In this document: in pieces, positions 8,060 to 16,806 of the stretch
Layout: each line of letters starts with the position of its first letter
Numbering within the stretch: the first letter of the stretch is position 1
DNA from: Pseudomonas saudimassiliensis
Lineage (GTDB): Bacteria > Pseudomonadota > Gammaproteobacteria > Pseudomonadales > Pseudomonadaceae
DNA length: 64,000 nucleotides
Assembly: GCF_000939975.1 (NCBI RefSeq)
Contig: NZ_LK391969.1
Coordinates: 3,190,600-3,254,599 of the forward strand
Direction: 5' to 3'
Program-made: the position numbers and the translations under genes
The notes under the pieces: generated by a model
Databases searched by the model: none
Seen by the model: only the letters and a program-made list of their open reading frames with translations
Told to the model about the DNA's origin: nothing

Positions 8060-8728
8060 TTAGGCGCCAGGCGCCCAGATGCGGATTCCCGCGTGACTGA
8101 AGGGGACCTTCTTTGAGATATTCAAACGGATCAAGATGGGGGTGATGGCCTCGATACAGCGGGCGTTGGATGCCGGGCCGCAGTCATAGGCGGTTACACC
8201 CATCCTGCTGATGAGTTCGATAACTTGATCCTTGGCTGACACGTTGTCACCGCAGACCAATATGTCGCAGTTGATGGAGTGGTCGAGATTATTCAAGGTT
8301 GTCGCGGACACGTTATGCAGTGCGCCAACAACGGGAATAGCCTCCCCCAGCAACTGCTGGGCTGCTTCCGTAGCCGAACCGGCTGGGGGCATGGCAATCG
8401 CACGAGGGTTACCTTCCGCCAGGGGCACAACAATGTCGACCAGGATCTTGTCTTGCAGCAAGTCGGCAATGGAGTCCAATGTGGCGTCATGGGCGGCATA
8501 GGGCACGGCCAAAATGACGGTCTTGTCGGCTGCACCCACGGCGTCACGGATATCCATACCCCGAATAGGCGCGGCCGAGGCGGGCAGTAGCGTCTTGAGC
8601 TCTTGCGCTGCGGCGTTGGCCCGCTCAGCATCGCGGGAGCCAATCACCACCGGCACGCCAGCACCAGCCCAACGTAACGCCAGTCCTCGGCCCTGCGGAC
8701 CGGTACCACCTAGAATTGCAATTGTCAT
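8060..8728 (-). CDS. npdG: NADPH-dependent F420 reductase (Fno/NpdG)
   Basis: A 222-residue protein with an N-terminal Rossmann fold, [18 protein letters not shown], followed by VIGSRD, as in F420H2:NADP oxidoreductases. Later segments [11 protein letters not shown] and [13 protein letters not shown] match the F420-binding region of this family. It should move hydride between NADPH and F420 and so supply F420H2 to the LLM enzyme. Its ATG overlaps the cofE stop by four bases (ATGA), a sign of translational coupling. The direction in the cell is not shown by the sequence; NADPH to F420 is likely in an aerobe. Confidence 0.85.
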   Translation of the reverse strand: MTIAILGGTGPQGRGLALRWAGAGVPVVIGSRDAERANAAAQELKTLLPASAAPIRGMDIRDAVGAADKTVILAVPYAAHDATLDSIADLLQDKILVDIVVPLAEGNPRAIAMPPAGSATEAAQQLLGEAIPVVGALHNVSATTLNNLDHSINCDILVCGDNVSAKDQVIELISRMGVTAYDCGPASNARCIEAITPILIRLNISKKVPFSHAGIRIWAPGA

Positions 8729-9507
8729 CGGAAAACGTCCTCTTTTTGTGGTCTTATCAGGTCAGTTGCCGAGCTAGGGGCGGGTTCCCAATCCACGCCT
8801 TGAAAAAGAATCGCGGGTGTTTTGCCGTTTTTGCTCATCAGCAAGCCCGACGCGGCAGCTATTTCATCGGCCAGAGCTGGAACGGTAACGGCGAGCGCTC
8901 GCCCGAAAGCGTCGTGCTCACCGATCAGGCTGACTTGGGCGGGTACATTGGCCAGCCCGATGGCGACGTTGACCAAGCCCATGCGCCAAGGCCGGCCAAA
9001 GGTGTCGGTGATCACCACGCCCAGGCGCACTGCAAAAGCTTCCTCGAGCGCCGCGCAGATTTTTCGGGCACTGTAGTCCGGATCCTTGGGGAGCAGAATG
9101 ACCGTGTTTTCCTCGCCCACATTGGATTCATCTACCGCCGCATTGGCGCAGATAAAGCCCAGGCGATGCTCGGCAATCAGAATGCCTTCGGCTTGTTGGG
9201 GATGCTTGAAGGTGCGTACCAGACGGCGAGACTCGCGCAGAATGACTTCGATTTTGCGCGGATCCTTATTCAGTTGTGCCGCCAGTTCTCGAGCTTCTTC
9301 GCGGGGTTCAATCGTCCCGAGGGAAACCACCTGACCCTCTGCCTTGGAGACCACTTTGTGGGCGATCACCAAGATGTCGCCATCATTCAGCGCGATATGG
9401 TTGTGGCTAATCGCCTTGACCAAGATGTCGGCCAGGTCATCGCCGGGCCGGATATCGGCGATGCCGGTCAGAGCGGTCATGGTGAGTTGTTGAGAGTGGT
9501 TTAACAT
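8725..9507 (-). CDS. cofE: Coenzyme F420-0:L-glutamate ligase
   Basis: A 260-residue CofE-type ligase that adds the first gamma-linked glutamate(s) to F420-0 with GTP. Family segments are [45 protein letters not shown] and [19 protein letters not shown]. It stands alone, without the nitroreductase-like domain fused in mycobacterial FbiB, so the length of the glutamate tail cannot be told. It overlaps cofC upstream by 7 bases and npdG downstream by 4. Confidence 0.9.
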   Translation of the reverse strand: MLNHSQQLTMTALTGIADIRPGDDLADILVKAISHNHIALNDGDILVIAHKVVSKAEGQVVSLGTIEPREEARELAAQLNKDPRKIEVILRESRRLVRTFKHPQQAEGILIAEHRLGFICANAAVDESNVGEENTVILLPKDPDYSARKICAALEEAFAVRLGVVITDTFGRPWRMGLVNVAIGLANVPAQVSLIGEHDAFGRALAVTVPALADEIAAASGLLMSKNGKTPAILFQGVDWEPAPSSATDLIRPQKEDVFR

Positions 9508-10196
9508 ACCGCCTCCTGAGTGTGCGTCGTCCGAAGCGCTAGTAGCGAGCCTGATTGCAGTTCCCGGCGTGCGGTGGAGGCTTCGCCGGTCGGCTCGCTG
9601 GACCGAATAACCAGGTTGGAAAAGTCATCCGGTGTATCAATGTCAAAGCGCAGCTTGCTCAGGTGTATCAGGCTGCAGGTAATACCTCTGCGGTGCGCTG
9701 CTTGCCAATGCTGGTCACTTGAATGAGGACCGAAATGAAAGGGCATGACATTCGGCGGGGTGCTCAGCAAGGCATTGGTGCCGCGGTCATGTGCAGGGCT
9801 GATCAGTACCGAAGGCACGGGCCGGGGGTGATTGATCAATGTACGTAGTTCGGTTTCATCCAGTTCGGCGATATCTGCAGGGATCAGCAGTTGCGAGTCG
9901 TAGCCCTGCGCGTAGCTCCACTCGGCTGCCAGTTGCGCCGCTGCTGACAGCCCCCTCGGATAACATTCGCGTAACACCGTTGCACCGTAACTGCTGGCCA
10001 GCTGGGCAATGGTTTCGCAGGCCGTGACCACCAGCACATCCTGATCAGGCATCTGGTCGCGGAAGAACTTCAAGGTGCGCTCGCACAGCCAGCGAGCCAG
10101 CGCGGCCCGCCGCTGGCGCCCAAGCACGGGCTCCAACCGGGACTTGGCGTCAGCAAAATCCTTCACTGGGATGACCACCAGAGTTTTCATCAGCAT
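9501..10196 (-). CDS. cofC: 2-phospho-L-lactate (or phosphoenolpyruvate/3-phosphoglycerate) guanylyltransferase
   Basis: A 231-residue nucleotidyltransferase that activates the three-carbon side chain of F420 with GTP. The N-terminus, VVIPVKDFADAKSRL, is the CofC signature, and SPAHDRGTNALL, FHFGPHSSDQHW and LRFDIDTPDD follow. CofC proteins are known to differ: 2-phospholactate in archaea, phosphoenolpyruvate in mycobacteria (FbiD), and 3-phosphoglycerate in a Paraburkholderia. The sequence read by eye cannot decide. GGAG 8 bases before ATG 10196 favours that start over ATG 10190. The C-terminal 30 residues look like an unstructured extension. Confidence 0.85.
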   Translation of the reverse strand: MLMKTLVVIPVKDFADAKSRLEPVLGRQRRAALARWLCERTLKFFRDQMPDQDVLVVTACETIAQLASSYGATVLRECYPRGLSAAAQLAAEWSYAQGYDSQLLIPADIAELDETELRTLINHPRPVPSVLISPAHDRGTNALLSTPPNVMPFHFGPHSSDQHWQAAHRRGITCSLIHLSKLRFDIDTPDDFSNLVIRSSEPTGEASTARRELQSGSLLALRTTHTQEAVC

Positions 10197-11161
10197 GCCA
10201 ATTTCTCCGCAGTGGCCTGGTCTTGGGCAAAGCGCAACAGTTCGCGAGCCAGGCGTACCTTCTCGGCGGTATGCTGCATCAAGGTCTGGGTGACCATGAC
10301 GTTGAGACCCAGCTGTTTCAGGGCTTCGGCCTCTGACTGGTCTTGATGGTCAATGACCATCCCGTCGATCAGGTCGGTATAACAATCGGCAATGCCGAGA
10401 TTGGTGCAGCTATAACCACAGGCGCGCAGCATGTGGGCGGCGGGGCCCTTGACCGCGGCGCCCCCAATGAGCGGTGAGACGGCGACTTTGACGGCGTTGG
10501 ACAGGGCAAATGCCTGGCCCAGCCCAGGCACGGCCAGAATCGGGCCAATACTGACAATCGGATTGCTGGGTGCAATGATCAGGATATCTGCCTCCCGAAT
10601 GGCTGCGAGCGCCTCCGGTGTTGCCTTGGCACGCTCCCGGCCCTCGAGTTGGATCTCCAGGATCTCGGGCTGACATTGTTCGCGAACAAAATATTCCTGG
10701 AATGACAGCCACCCCTGGGGCGTTCTAATCCGGGTTTGCAGGCGATCATCGGTTGGCAGAATGATATTGCTGTGCACGCGAAAGGATTCCGCGATGCGCT
10801 GGGCAATAATGCTGGGCCGAACACCCTGCTGGCGTAATTGGGTGCGCAGGATATGGGTGGCCAGATCTCGATCGCCCAGATACATCCAGCTATCGCAGCC
10901 CAGGCGTTTGAGATTATCCAGTACACGGTTGCTTTCATCTGCCAGCCCCCAGCCTTTTTCGGTGTCGATCTGACCGGCCAGGGTATAGGTCAGTGTGTCT
11001 ATATCCGGGGACACCCAAAGCCCATGAAACTCCTGGTCATCAGCGACATTACCGATGATGCTGAGCTGACCGGGCTCACAAATAGTCGCCAGGCCAAGCG
11101 CGAGCTTGGCGCCGCCGACTCCGCCAGCGAGCAATGTGATACGCGGGTAAAGGCTGCTCAT
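10190..11161 (-). CDS. cofD: 2-phospho-L-lactate transferase (F420 side-chain transfer to FO)
   Basis: A 323-residue CofD/FbiA protein. It transfers the phospho-three-carbon moiety from the guanylylated donor to FO, giving F420-0 or its dehydro form. Visible are ITLLAGGVGGAKLALGLA at the N-terminus, GNVADDQEFHGLWVSPDIDT, ESNRVLDNLKRLG, and IIAPSNPIVSIGPILAVPG, all typical of the family. The gene overlaps cofH by four bases and cofC by seven, so the operon is tightly coupled. Nothing unusual is seen. Confidence 0.92.
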   Translation of the reverse strand: MSSLYPRITLLAGGVGGAKLALGLATICEPGQLSIIGNVADDQEFHGLWVSPDIDTLTYTLAGQIDTEKGWGLADESNRVLDNLKRLGCDSWMYLGDRDLATHILRTQLRQQGVRPSIIAQRIAESFRVHSNIILPTDDRLQTRIRTPQGWLSFQEYFVREQCQPEILEIQLEGRERAKATPEALAAIREADILIIAPSNPIVSIGPILAVPGLGQAFALSNAVKVAVSPLIGGAAVKGPAAHMLRACGYSCTNLGIADCYTDLIDGMVIDHQDQSEAEALKQLGLNVMVTQTLMQHTAEKVRLARELLRFAQDQATAEKLAC

Positions 11162-12384
11162 TGCTGGCCTCCGGCGACAAGGGGCAGCTGCACGACAGGG
11201 ACCAGTTCGGGGCTGTCATAGGTGGTAAGGTGGTGATACAGCGTGTTGCGCCGGACCGGCTGACGCCCCATGTTGCGCATGATCTGGATAAAGCTGTCAG
11301 GACGCATCTCCTGGCCATGTTCAGCGCCGGCCGCCCGGGAGATACTTTCGTTCATGAGGGTACCGCCCAGGTCATTCACCCCCGCGGAGAGCATTTGTTG
11401 AGCCAGCTCCGGCCCCAGCTTGACCCAGGACGCCTGGATGTTATCAATCCAGCCATTGAGCATGAGCCTGGCGATGGCATGCATGCGGATATGCTCCGCC
11501 CGCGTCGGGCCGGGCCTTACTCCGGGTTGCTCCAGATAAAGGGGCGTCTTGTGATGGATGAACCCCAATGGCACAAATTCGGTGAAGCCGCCTGTCTCTT
11601 TCTGAATATCGCGTAGCAAGGCTAAATGGGCGGCCCAATGTTCCGGTCCATCAATATGGCCGTACATGATGGTTGAGGTAGTAGGCAGGCCTAGCTGATG
11701 GGCCGTTTTGACAATCTCCACCCATTGTTCCGTAGTCAGCTTGTCGCGGGTCAGTTGCTTGCGGATGGTAGTGTCGAGGATCTCAGCTGCGGTGCCCGGC
11801 ATCGAGCCCAGCCCGTGATCGATCAGGTCTTGGATGAAGTCGGCGTAGGACATTTTGCTTTTGCGGGCGCCGAACCAGACTTCAAAAGGTGAGAAGGCAT
11901 GGATGTGCATGTCCGGCAGTCTGGCCTTGATCGCTTTGAGCATATCGCGGTAGAAATGGCCGGGAATATCGGGATGCAGTCCACCCTGAATGCATACCTC
12001 GGTGGCGCCGCGGTCCCAGGCTTCCTGAGCACGGGCGACAATTTCATCAAGATCAAAGAACTCCGCCTCGGGATCATTTTTGCGTTTGGCGAAGCTGCAG
12101 AAACGGCACCCCATGTAACATACATTGGTGTAATTGATATTGCGGTTGATTACGAAGGTCACCGTGTCGCCGACAGTGGCACGCCGGAGTTGATCAGCGC
12201 AGGCGGTTAATGCATTTAACTCTGCACCTTCGGTCCCGAATAAGATAATGGCATCCGCTTCATCAAGTTCCCGGCCCGCTAATACACTCTCAAGAATATG
12301 CCGTACTGTTGTGCCTACGCCTGGTTGATACAGTTCCTTAACCGGCTCATGTAATGCAATTTTCCCTGATACTTGTATGTTCAT
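11158..12384 (-). CDS. cofH: FO synthase subunit 2 (CofH, radical SAM)
   Basis: A 408-residue radical SAM enzyme. CofH joins a tyrosine-derived fragment to 5-amino-6-ribitylaminouracil on the way to the deazaflavin FO. The 4Fe-4S site is CYMGCRFC (Cys89, 93, 96 from the chosen start), and EVCIQGGLHPDI and HAFSPFEV are typical CofH/MqnC segments. A longer reading from 12552 exists, but ATG 12384 has GAGG 8 bases upstream and gives the normal length, and the added residues have no family likeness. It lies 10 bases after cofG. CofG and CofH are separate genes as in archaea, not fused as in the actinobacterial FbiC. Confidence 0.92.
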   Translation of the reverse strand: MNIQVSGKIALHEPVKELYQPGVGTTVRHILESVLAGRELDEADAIILFGTEGAELNALTACADQLRRATVGDTVTFVINRNINYTNVCYMGCRFCSFAKRKNDPEAEFFDLDEIVARAQEAWDRGATEVCIQGGLHPDIPGHFYRDMLKAIKARLPDMHIHAFSPFEVWFGARKSKMSYADFIQDLIDHGLGSMPGTAAEILDTTIRKQLTRDKLTTEQWVEIVKTAHQLGLPTTSTIMYGHIDGPEHWAAHLALLRDIQKETGGFTEFVPLGFIHHKTPLYLEQPGVRPGPTRAEHIRMHAIARLMLNGWIDNIQASWVKLGPELAQQMLSAGVNDLGGTLMNESISRAAGAEHGQEMRPDSFIQIMRNMGRQPVRRNTLYHHLTTYDSPELVPVVQLPLVAGGQQ

Positions 12385-12394
12385 TGGGAGTTCC

Positions 12395-13525
12395 TCATGA
12401 CAGGCACTGTTGTAAAGCCAGACCGTCGGGGCGGGCGATGGCAGATAACCGGGGAGCAATATCGCCAGCAAAGAAATGCTGGGGGCGTTCGAGGTAGCTC
12501 GGATATACCGCAAGTCGCTCCTGTAAGCCGTAGCCACACTCTGCCGTCGCACGGCGCAGCGCTTCTATCTGGGGCCAGGCGCGTTCCGGATTGATGTGGT
12601 CGATGGTCAAGGGAGAGACACCGCCCCAATCGTTAATCCCCGCTGCTATATAGGAGGCGAATCGGGCTTCCAGATTGGGTGGCGCTTGCAAACTGATGGA
12701 CGGCTCCAGTAGTAACCGTGCAAGTACCAGGGTGCGGACCATATCGTCCAAGCTTGGCTCGGGATGGTTGGCCATTGCAGTGCCGGGCTTGGCCCGGAAG
12801 TTCTGTACGATGACTTCCTGAATATGGCCATGCTCACGATGCAGATTATTGATCGTCAACAGGCTATCCACGCGTTCTGCCCAGGTTTCACCTATGCCGA
12901 TCAGGATGCCAGTAGTGAAGGGAACACCGAGACGGCCAGCCCGATCCAGGGTTCGAATACGCTGCACCGGCACCTTATCGGGACAGGCATAATGGGCGCC
13001 ACCCTTGGCAATCAGACGGCGGCTGACATTTTCCAGCATCATGCCCATGCTTACGCTATGGGGCTTGAGAAGCCTGATGTCCGCCTCCGAGAGCGTGCCC
13101 GCATTCACATGGGGAAGCATGTTGCTTTCACTCAATACCATGGCGCATATCTCAGCGAGATAGCTGATCATGCTGGTATGCCCTTGTCGGGCCAGCGCTG
13201 CCTGGGCCTCTGGATAACGTAGTTCGGGTTTTTCTCCCAAACTGAACAACACCTCCTTGCACCCCATGCGTTCGCCATCACGAACAATTTGCATGACCTC
13301 AGCAGGAGTCATCAGGCGCGCATTAGGTGACCCGGGTTTTTGTACAAAAGTGCAATAACCGCAATCGTCACGGCACATGTTGGTAAGCGGAACGAAAACA
13401 GCGCGCGAATAACTTAAGGCACGGCCCCAATGTAAATCTCGAATGCTGGCTGCTTGTTTGGACAGTTCAATGAATTCGCTGTCGGGCGCTCTTTCAAGCG
13501 CTAGTGCCTGTGAACGGGTCAACAT
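12395..13525 (-). CDS. cofG: FO synthase subunit 1 (CofG, radical SAM)
   Basis: A 376-residue radical SAM enzyme that closes the deazaflavin ring of FO. The cluster motif is CRDDCGYC (Cys51, 55, 58), after VFVPLTNM. SLGEKPELRYPEA, LPHVNAGTLSEAD and GILIGIGETWAERV also match CofG. ATG 13525 is preferred because GGAGG lies 11 bases before it; GTG 13534 would have only 2 bases of spacing. It is the first gene of the F420 operon, which runs with overlaps or short gaps to the LLM gene at 7018. Its promoter region carries the RutR-like palindromes. Confidence 0.92.
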   Translation of the reverse strand: MLTRSQALALERAPDSEFIELSKQAASIRDLHWGRALSYSRAVFVPLTNMCRDDCGYCTFVQKPGSPNARLMTPAEVMQIVRDGERMGCKEVLFSLGEKPELRYPEAQAALARQGHTSMISYLAEICAMVLSESNMLPHVNAGTLSEADIRLLKPHSVSMGMMLENVSRRLIAKGGAHYACPDKVPVQRIRTLDRAGRLGVPFTTGILIGIGETWAERVDSLLTINNLHREHGHIQEVIVQNFRAKPGTAMANHPEPSLDDMVRTLVLARLLLEPSISLQAPPNLEARFASYIAAGINDWGGVSPLTIDHINPERAWPQIEALRRATAECGYGLQERLAVYPSYLERPQHFFAGDIAPRLSAIARPDGLALQQCLS

Positions 13526-13572
13526 GCTGACCACTGCCTCCGTTATTTTTCTTGTGGAGTCTTTAGGTCTGG

Positions 13573-13590
13573 TTTTACCAGTCGGTAAAA
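13573..13590. promoter_or_regulatory. RutR-like operator 1 of the F420 operon
   Basis: TTTTACC at 13573-13579 and GGTAAAA at 13584-13590 are a perfect 7-4-7 inverted repeat. It agrees with the E. coli RutR site TTGACCA-NN-TGGTCAA at 11 of 14 defined positions when read on the minus strand. It lies just downstream of a possible -10, where a bound repressor would block transcription. Confidence 0.65.
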
Positions 13591-13592
13591 TT

Positions 13593-13622
13593 AGATTAGG
13601 TCATGTTTTGCCGAATGGTCAA
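13593..13622 (-). promoter_or_regulatory. Possible promoter of the F420 operon
   Basis: On the minus strand TTGACC (13622-13617) is a fair -35 and TAATCT (13598-13593) a weak -10, with 18 bases between. The boxes fall inside and between the two palindromes. The -10 match is poor, so the exact start is uncertain. Confidence 0.35.
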
Positions 13623-13623
13623 A
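13606..13623. promoter_or_regulatory. RutR-like operator 2 of the F420 operon
   Basis: TTTTGCC at 13606-13612 and GGTCAAA at 13617-13623 repeat the layout of operator 1 with one mismatch between the arms. The centres of the two sites are 33 bases apart, about three helical turns, so two dimers could sit on one face of the DNA. Confidence 0.55.
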
Positions 13624-13789
13624 CTTTTATTGACAAGAATTCGAATTAATATTTAGCGGAAGGAGTCGAAGGCTCTAGCATGCATGTTTGCTCTTTTAAG
13701 TGCACTAAGTTGGTGCGCGGATAACGGCCAAAAGCGGCGTAGCAGATGACCCGCAGGGGGAATTGCAGGAAGGAGAGGGTGGTTAATCG

Positions 13790-14140
13790 CTAATTAGCTG
13801 GTGCATCTACATAAGGTGCCAGCATGTCCTTGATCATGCTCGCCGGCTGGATGCCGGCAAAGCCATCCACCGGCTGGCCATGGCGAAACAGCACCACCGT
13901 CGGCAGGCTGCGGATACCGAAGCGCTCCACCAGGGCCGGTTGCTCGTCGCAATCGACCTTGGCCAGCAGCACTTGGCCTGTGTGGCTCTCGGTGATGGCA
14001 GTCAGCATCGGCAGCAGCGCCTTGCACGGCGCGCACCAGGGCGCCCAGAAATCCACCAGTACCGGCCGCTCAGCCGATGCGTCGCGCACCAACTGATCGA
14101 AGGTCTCCGCCGTGACGTCGAATATGCTTGGCTGGTTCAT
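13790..14140 (-). CDS. Thioredoxin-like protein
   Basis: A 116-residue single-domain thioredoxin fold with the active site WCAPC (Cys36, Cys39) in place of the more usual WCGPC, and the cis-Pro segment IRSLPTVVLF. It should act in the cytoplasm as a thiol-disulfide reductant; no signal peptide is seen. ATG 14140 has GGAG 5 bases upstream and is chosen over ATG 14170. It lies on the core side of the composition change near 13.6 kb and follows the methyltransferase gene on the same strand by 54 bases. Which thioredoxin paralog it is cannot be told. Confidence 0.85.
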   Translation of the reverse strand: MNQPSIFDVTAETFDQLVRDASAERPVLVDFWAPWCAPCKALLPMLTAITESHTGQVLLAKVDCDEQPALVERFGIRSLPTVVLFRHGQPVDGFAGIQPASMIKDMLAPYVDAPAN

Positions 14141-14194
14141 GGCGCTCCCGATTGGTTGGCATGGCCTCATATATAGGGCGGGGCGATGGGCTTA

Positions 14195-14860
14195 TCAAGT
14201 CGTGGCCCGATACAGCGAGACTTGTCTGAAGTCCAATGGTTCGCCCAGGTCGGGGCAGGTCTGCCCGCTGAGGGTTGCGATCTTGGGATAGCGGGGATGC
14301 TGCAGGTTGCGCACCCGGGAGTCGGCCACCAGCACTTGATCGGCGCGGTCGAGGAAGTGGTCGAGAAAGCCGTGGTTGTCGCGGTCGTAGAGCACGTCGG
14401 CGGCAAGGATCAGGTCGAGTTCGCCCGTCACCGTAAAGTAATCCGCTGCCAGTTCCACCGCCAGCCCATTGAGATCGGCATTCAGGGCGCTGGCCAGGCG
14501 CGCGGGATGGTCGAGATCGCAGGCGATACTGCGGCTGGCGCCTGCTGCACTGCAGGCCAACGCGACCACGCCCGAGCCAGCGCCGAAATCCAGCACGCGC
14601 TTGCCCCGGACCTGCTCCGGATGGTCAAGCACCCAGCGCGCCAGGGCCAGCCCGCTGCCCCAGCAGAAGCCCCAATAGGGCGGGGTTTCCAGTAGCCGGC
14701 GGGTTTCGTCACTGGAAAAGGCGCGATCAAGATTGGCCGGATCGAGTAGCCACAGTTGCAATTCGGGCACCCCCGGCAGGGGCGTGGCCAGCAGTCGGGC
14801 GTCCGACAATGTTTCCTGCAAAAACCGGTGCAGATCGTCAAGGGAGCCAGGAACAGGCAT
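14195..14860 (-). CDS. Class I SAM-dependent methyltransferase (ETFB-lysine/Nnt1-like)
   Basis: A 221-residue methyltransferase. The SAM motif I is VLDFGAGSGVVALACSAAGA, with the acidic residue of motif II in IACDLDHP and motif IV/V in DLILAADVLYDRDN. The PPYWGFCWGSGLALARW segment before the SAM domain is typical of the METTL20/ETFB-lysine and Nnt1-like protein methyltransferases. The substrate is probably a protein lysine but is not shown. It lies between the thioredoxin and divergent nrdR. No strong ribosome-binding site is seen before ATG 14860. Confidence 0.75.
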   Translation of the reverse strand: MPVPGSLDDLHRFLQETLSDARLLATPLPGVPELQLWLLDPANLDRAFSSDETRRLLETPPYWGFCWGSGLALARWVLDHPEQVRGKRVLDFGAGSGVVALACSAAGASRSIACDLDHPARLASALNADLNGLAVELAADYFTVTGELDLILAADVLYDRDNHGFLDHFLDRADQVLVADSRVRNLQHPRYPKIATLSGQTCPDLGEPLDFRQVSLYRATT

Positions 14861-15024
14861 GGCGGATTACCGTGGCAAAGAAGGGCCTGGATTGTAGCCG
14901 CATCCGCCGTGCCGGTGAATCCGGGCTTACTTTAATAACCCAGGACCAGCGAGTATGCTAGGGATCTTTGATCAACCCAGCATGGCTGCGTGCCGCGGCT
15001 ATCAGACCAGCATCGGATGCGCAT

Positions 15025-15498
15025 ATGTATTGTCCCTTTTGTGGCGCCAATGACACCAAGGTAATCGACTCCAGACTCGTGGCGGATGGCGGCCAGGTGC
15101 GTCGCCGTCGGGAGTGCCTGGCCTGTCAGGAACGTTTTACCACCTTCGAGACCGCCGAGCTGGTGCTACCCCGCATCATCAAGCAGGACGGCCGCCGCCA
15201 GCCCTTCGATGAAGAGAAGCTGCGAGCCGGCCTGCTGCGCGCGCTGGAGAAGCGGCCAGTCAGCGTCGAGCAGATCGAGGCGGCATTGGGCCGTATCAAG
15301 CACCAGCTGCGGGCCACCGGTGAGCGCGAGATCAAGGCCATGGTCGTGGGCGAGATGGTCATGAATGAGCTCAAGCAGCTGGATGAAGTGGCCTATATCC
15401 GTTTCGCTTCGGTGTATCGGCGGTTCCAGGACCTCAATCAGTTCCGGGAAGAGATTGACCGGCTGTCCCGGGGCGAGCCGGGAGCCGGGGATGCCTGA
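15025..15498 (+). CDS. nrdR: Transcriptional repressor NrdR
   Basis: A 157-residue NrdR: an N-terminal zinc ribbon ([15 protein letters not shown] ... [15 protein letters not shown]) and an ATP-cone domain beginning [20 protein letters not shown]. It senses ATP/dATP and represses ribonucleotide reductase genes. ATG 15025 is chosen because the family starts MYCPFC; the upstream in-frame ATG 14968 adds residues without family likeness. It overlaps ribD by 8 bases, the same order as in P. aeruginosa. Confidence 0.95.
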   Translation: MYCPFCGANDTKVIDSRLVADGGQVRRRRECLACQERFTTFETAELVLPRIIKQDGRRQPFDEEKLRAGLLRALEKRPVSVEQIEAALGRIKHQLRATGEREIKAMVVGEMVMNELKQLDEVAYIRFASVYRRFQDLNQFREEIDRLSRGEPGAGDA

Positions 15499-16615
15499 GC
15501 AGCGGTTTGACCGGGGCTTCATGGCGCGGGCCATCGAACTGGCCGCCCGGGGCCTGTACACGACCGAGCCGAACCCACGGGTGGGCTGCGTGCTGGTGCG
15601 TGACGGCGATATCGTTGGGGAAGGTTGGCACATACGCGCCGGCGAAGGGCATGCGGAAGTGAATGCCCTGGCCCAGGCCGGTAATCGAGCCCGCGGCGCC
15701 ACGGCCTATGTCACCCTGGAACCTTGCAGCCACTTCGGCAAGACGCCGCCCTGCGCCAACGCGCTGATCGATGCGGGCGTCAGCCGGGTGGTGGCCGCCA
15801 TGCAGGACCCCAACCCGCAGGTCGCCGGCCAGGGGCTGGCGCGGCTGCGCGCTGCCGGTATCGAGGTGGACTGCGGGATACTGGAAGCCGAGGCGCGGGA
15901 GCTCAATCCGGGCTTCATCAAGCGCATGCAGCAGGGGCTGCCCTGGGTGCGGCTGAAGCTGGCGATGAGCATGGATGGGCGTACCGCCATGGCCAGCGGC
16001 GAAAGCCAATGGATTACCGGGCCCCAGGCGCGGGCTGATGTGCAGCGCTGGCGTGCGCGTAGCGGGGCGGTCATCACCGGTGCTGACAGCGTGCTGCTGG
16101 ACGATTCTGCACTGACGGTGCGGCCGGCGGAGCTGGGCCTGGAACCGTCGCTGGCCGAGGCCGCGGCGGCCCGGCAGCCGCTGCGAGTGCTGATCGATGG
16201 CCGCTTGCGGGTGCCGCTGCACCAGCGCCTGTTCCGCGAAGCCGGCCCCGTGCTGGTGGTGTGCGCCGATCCGCAGCAGCAGCGCGCGCAGTACCTGCAG
16301 AGCAATGTCGAGCTGCTGGCACTGCCCGGCGAGGCGGGACGGGTCGATCTCGCCGCGCTGCTGCAGGAGCTTGGTCGGCGCGGCTGCAATGAGGTGCTGG
16401 TCGAGTCCGGCGCGGCGCTGGCCGGCGCCTTCTGGCGCGCTGGCCTGGTGGATGAGCTGATCCTGTATATGGCGCCGCGGCTGCTGGGTAGCCGGGCGCG
16501 CCCGTTACTGGAGCTGCCCTTCGATCAGATGGCCGAAGCCCTGGATCTGGACGTGACCGACATGCGCGCGGTCGGCCGCGACTGGCGGATTACCGCGCGT
16601 CCCGCCCAGCGCTGA
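15491..16615 (+). CDS. ribD: Bifunctional pyrimidine deaminase/reductase RibD
   Basis: A 374-residue two-domain enzyme. The N-terminal deaminase has the zinc motif HAEVNAL with [11 protein letters not shown]; the C-terminal reductase begins at [20 protein letters not shown] and uses NADPH. It makes the 5-amino-6-ribityl(phospho)aminouracil line that feeds riboflavin and also, after dephosphorylation, FO synthesis by CofG/CofH. ATG 15491 overlaps the end of nrdR. Confidence 0.95.
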   Translation: MPEQRFDRGFMARAIELAARGLYTTEPNPRVGCVLVRDGDIVGEGWHIRAGEGHAEVNALAQAGNRARGATAYVTLEPCSHFGKTPPCANALIDAGVSRVVAAMQDPNPQVAGQGLARLRAAGIEVDCGILEAEARELNPGFIKRMQQGLPWVRLKLAMSMDGRTAMASGESQWITGPQARADVQRWRARSGAVITGADSVLLDDSALTVRPAELGLEPSLAEAAAARQPLRVLIDGRLRVPLHQRLFREAGPVLVVCADPQQQRAQYLQSNVELLALPGEAGRVDLAALLQELGRRGCNEVLVESGAALAGAFWRAGLVDELILYMAPRLLGSRARPLLELPFDQMAEALDLDVTDMRAVGRDWRITARPAQR

Positions 16616-16806
16616 CAGGCGCGCCCAACACCGGCGTGCTGGTCTTCGTCTCCGCCGTCCAGCCATACCAGAATTCCCGTCACCGGGCAGTCGGGCCGAC
16701 TTGTGCTGTCGGTGGGAGGGGTTCCCTGCTTATAATTGGTCCGCCGTCGGTATCCCGCCCCCAGGGCTGACCGGTGCGGCACAATGCACATGTAATCGAG
16801 GCAATC

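Noticed and set aside
12385-12552. Longer N-terminus for CofH from 12552
   Set aside because: It would overlap cofG by more than 150 bases; the added residues have no likeness to CofH, and ATG 12384 has a good ribosome-binding site.
16616-16806. FMN riboswitch before ribE
   Set aside because: None of the conserved RFN-element segments is present in this spacer, and none is seen before ribB.
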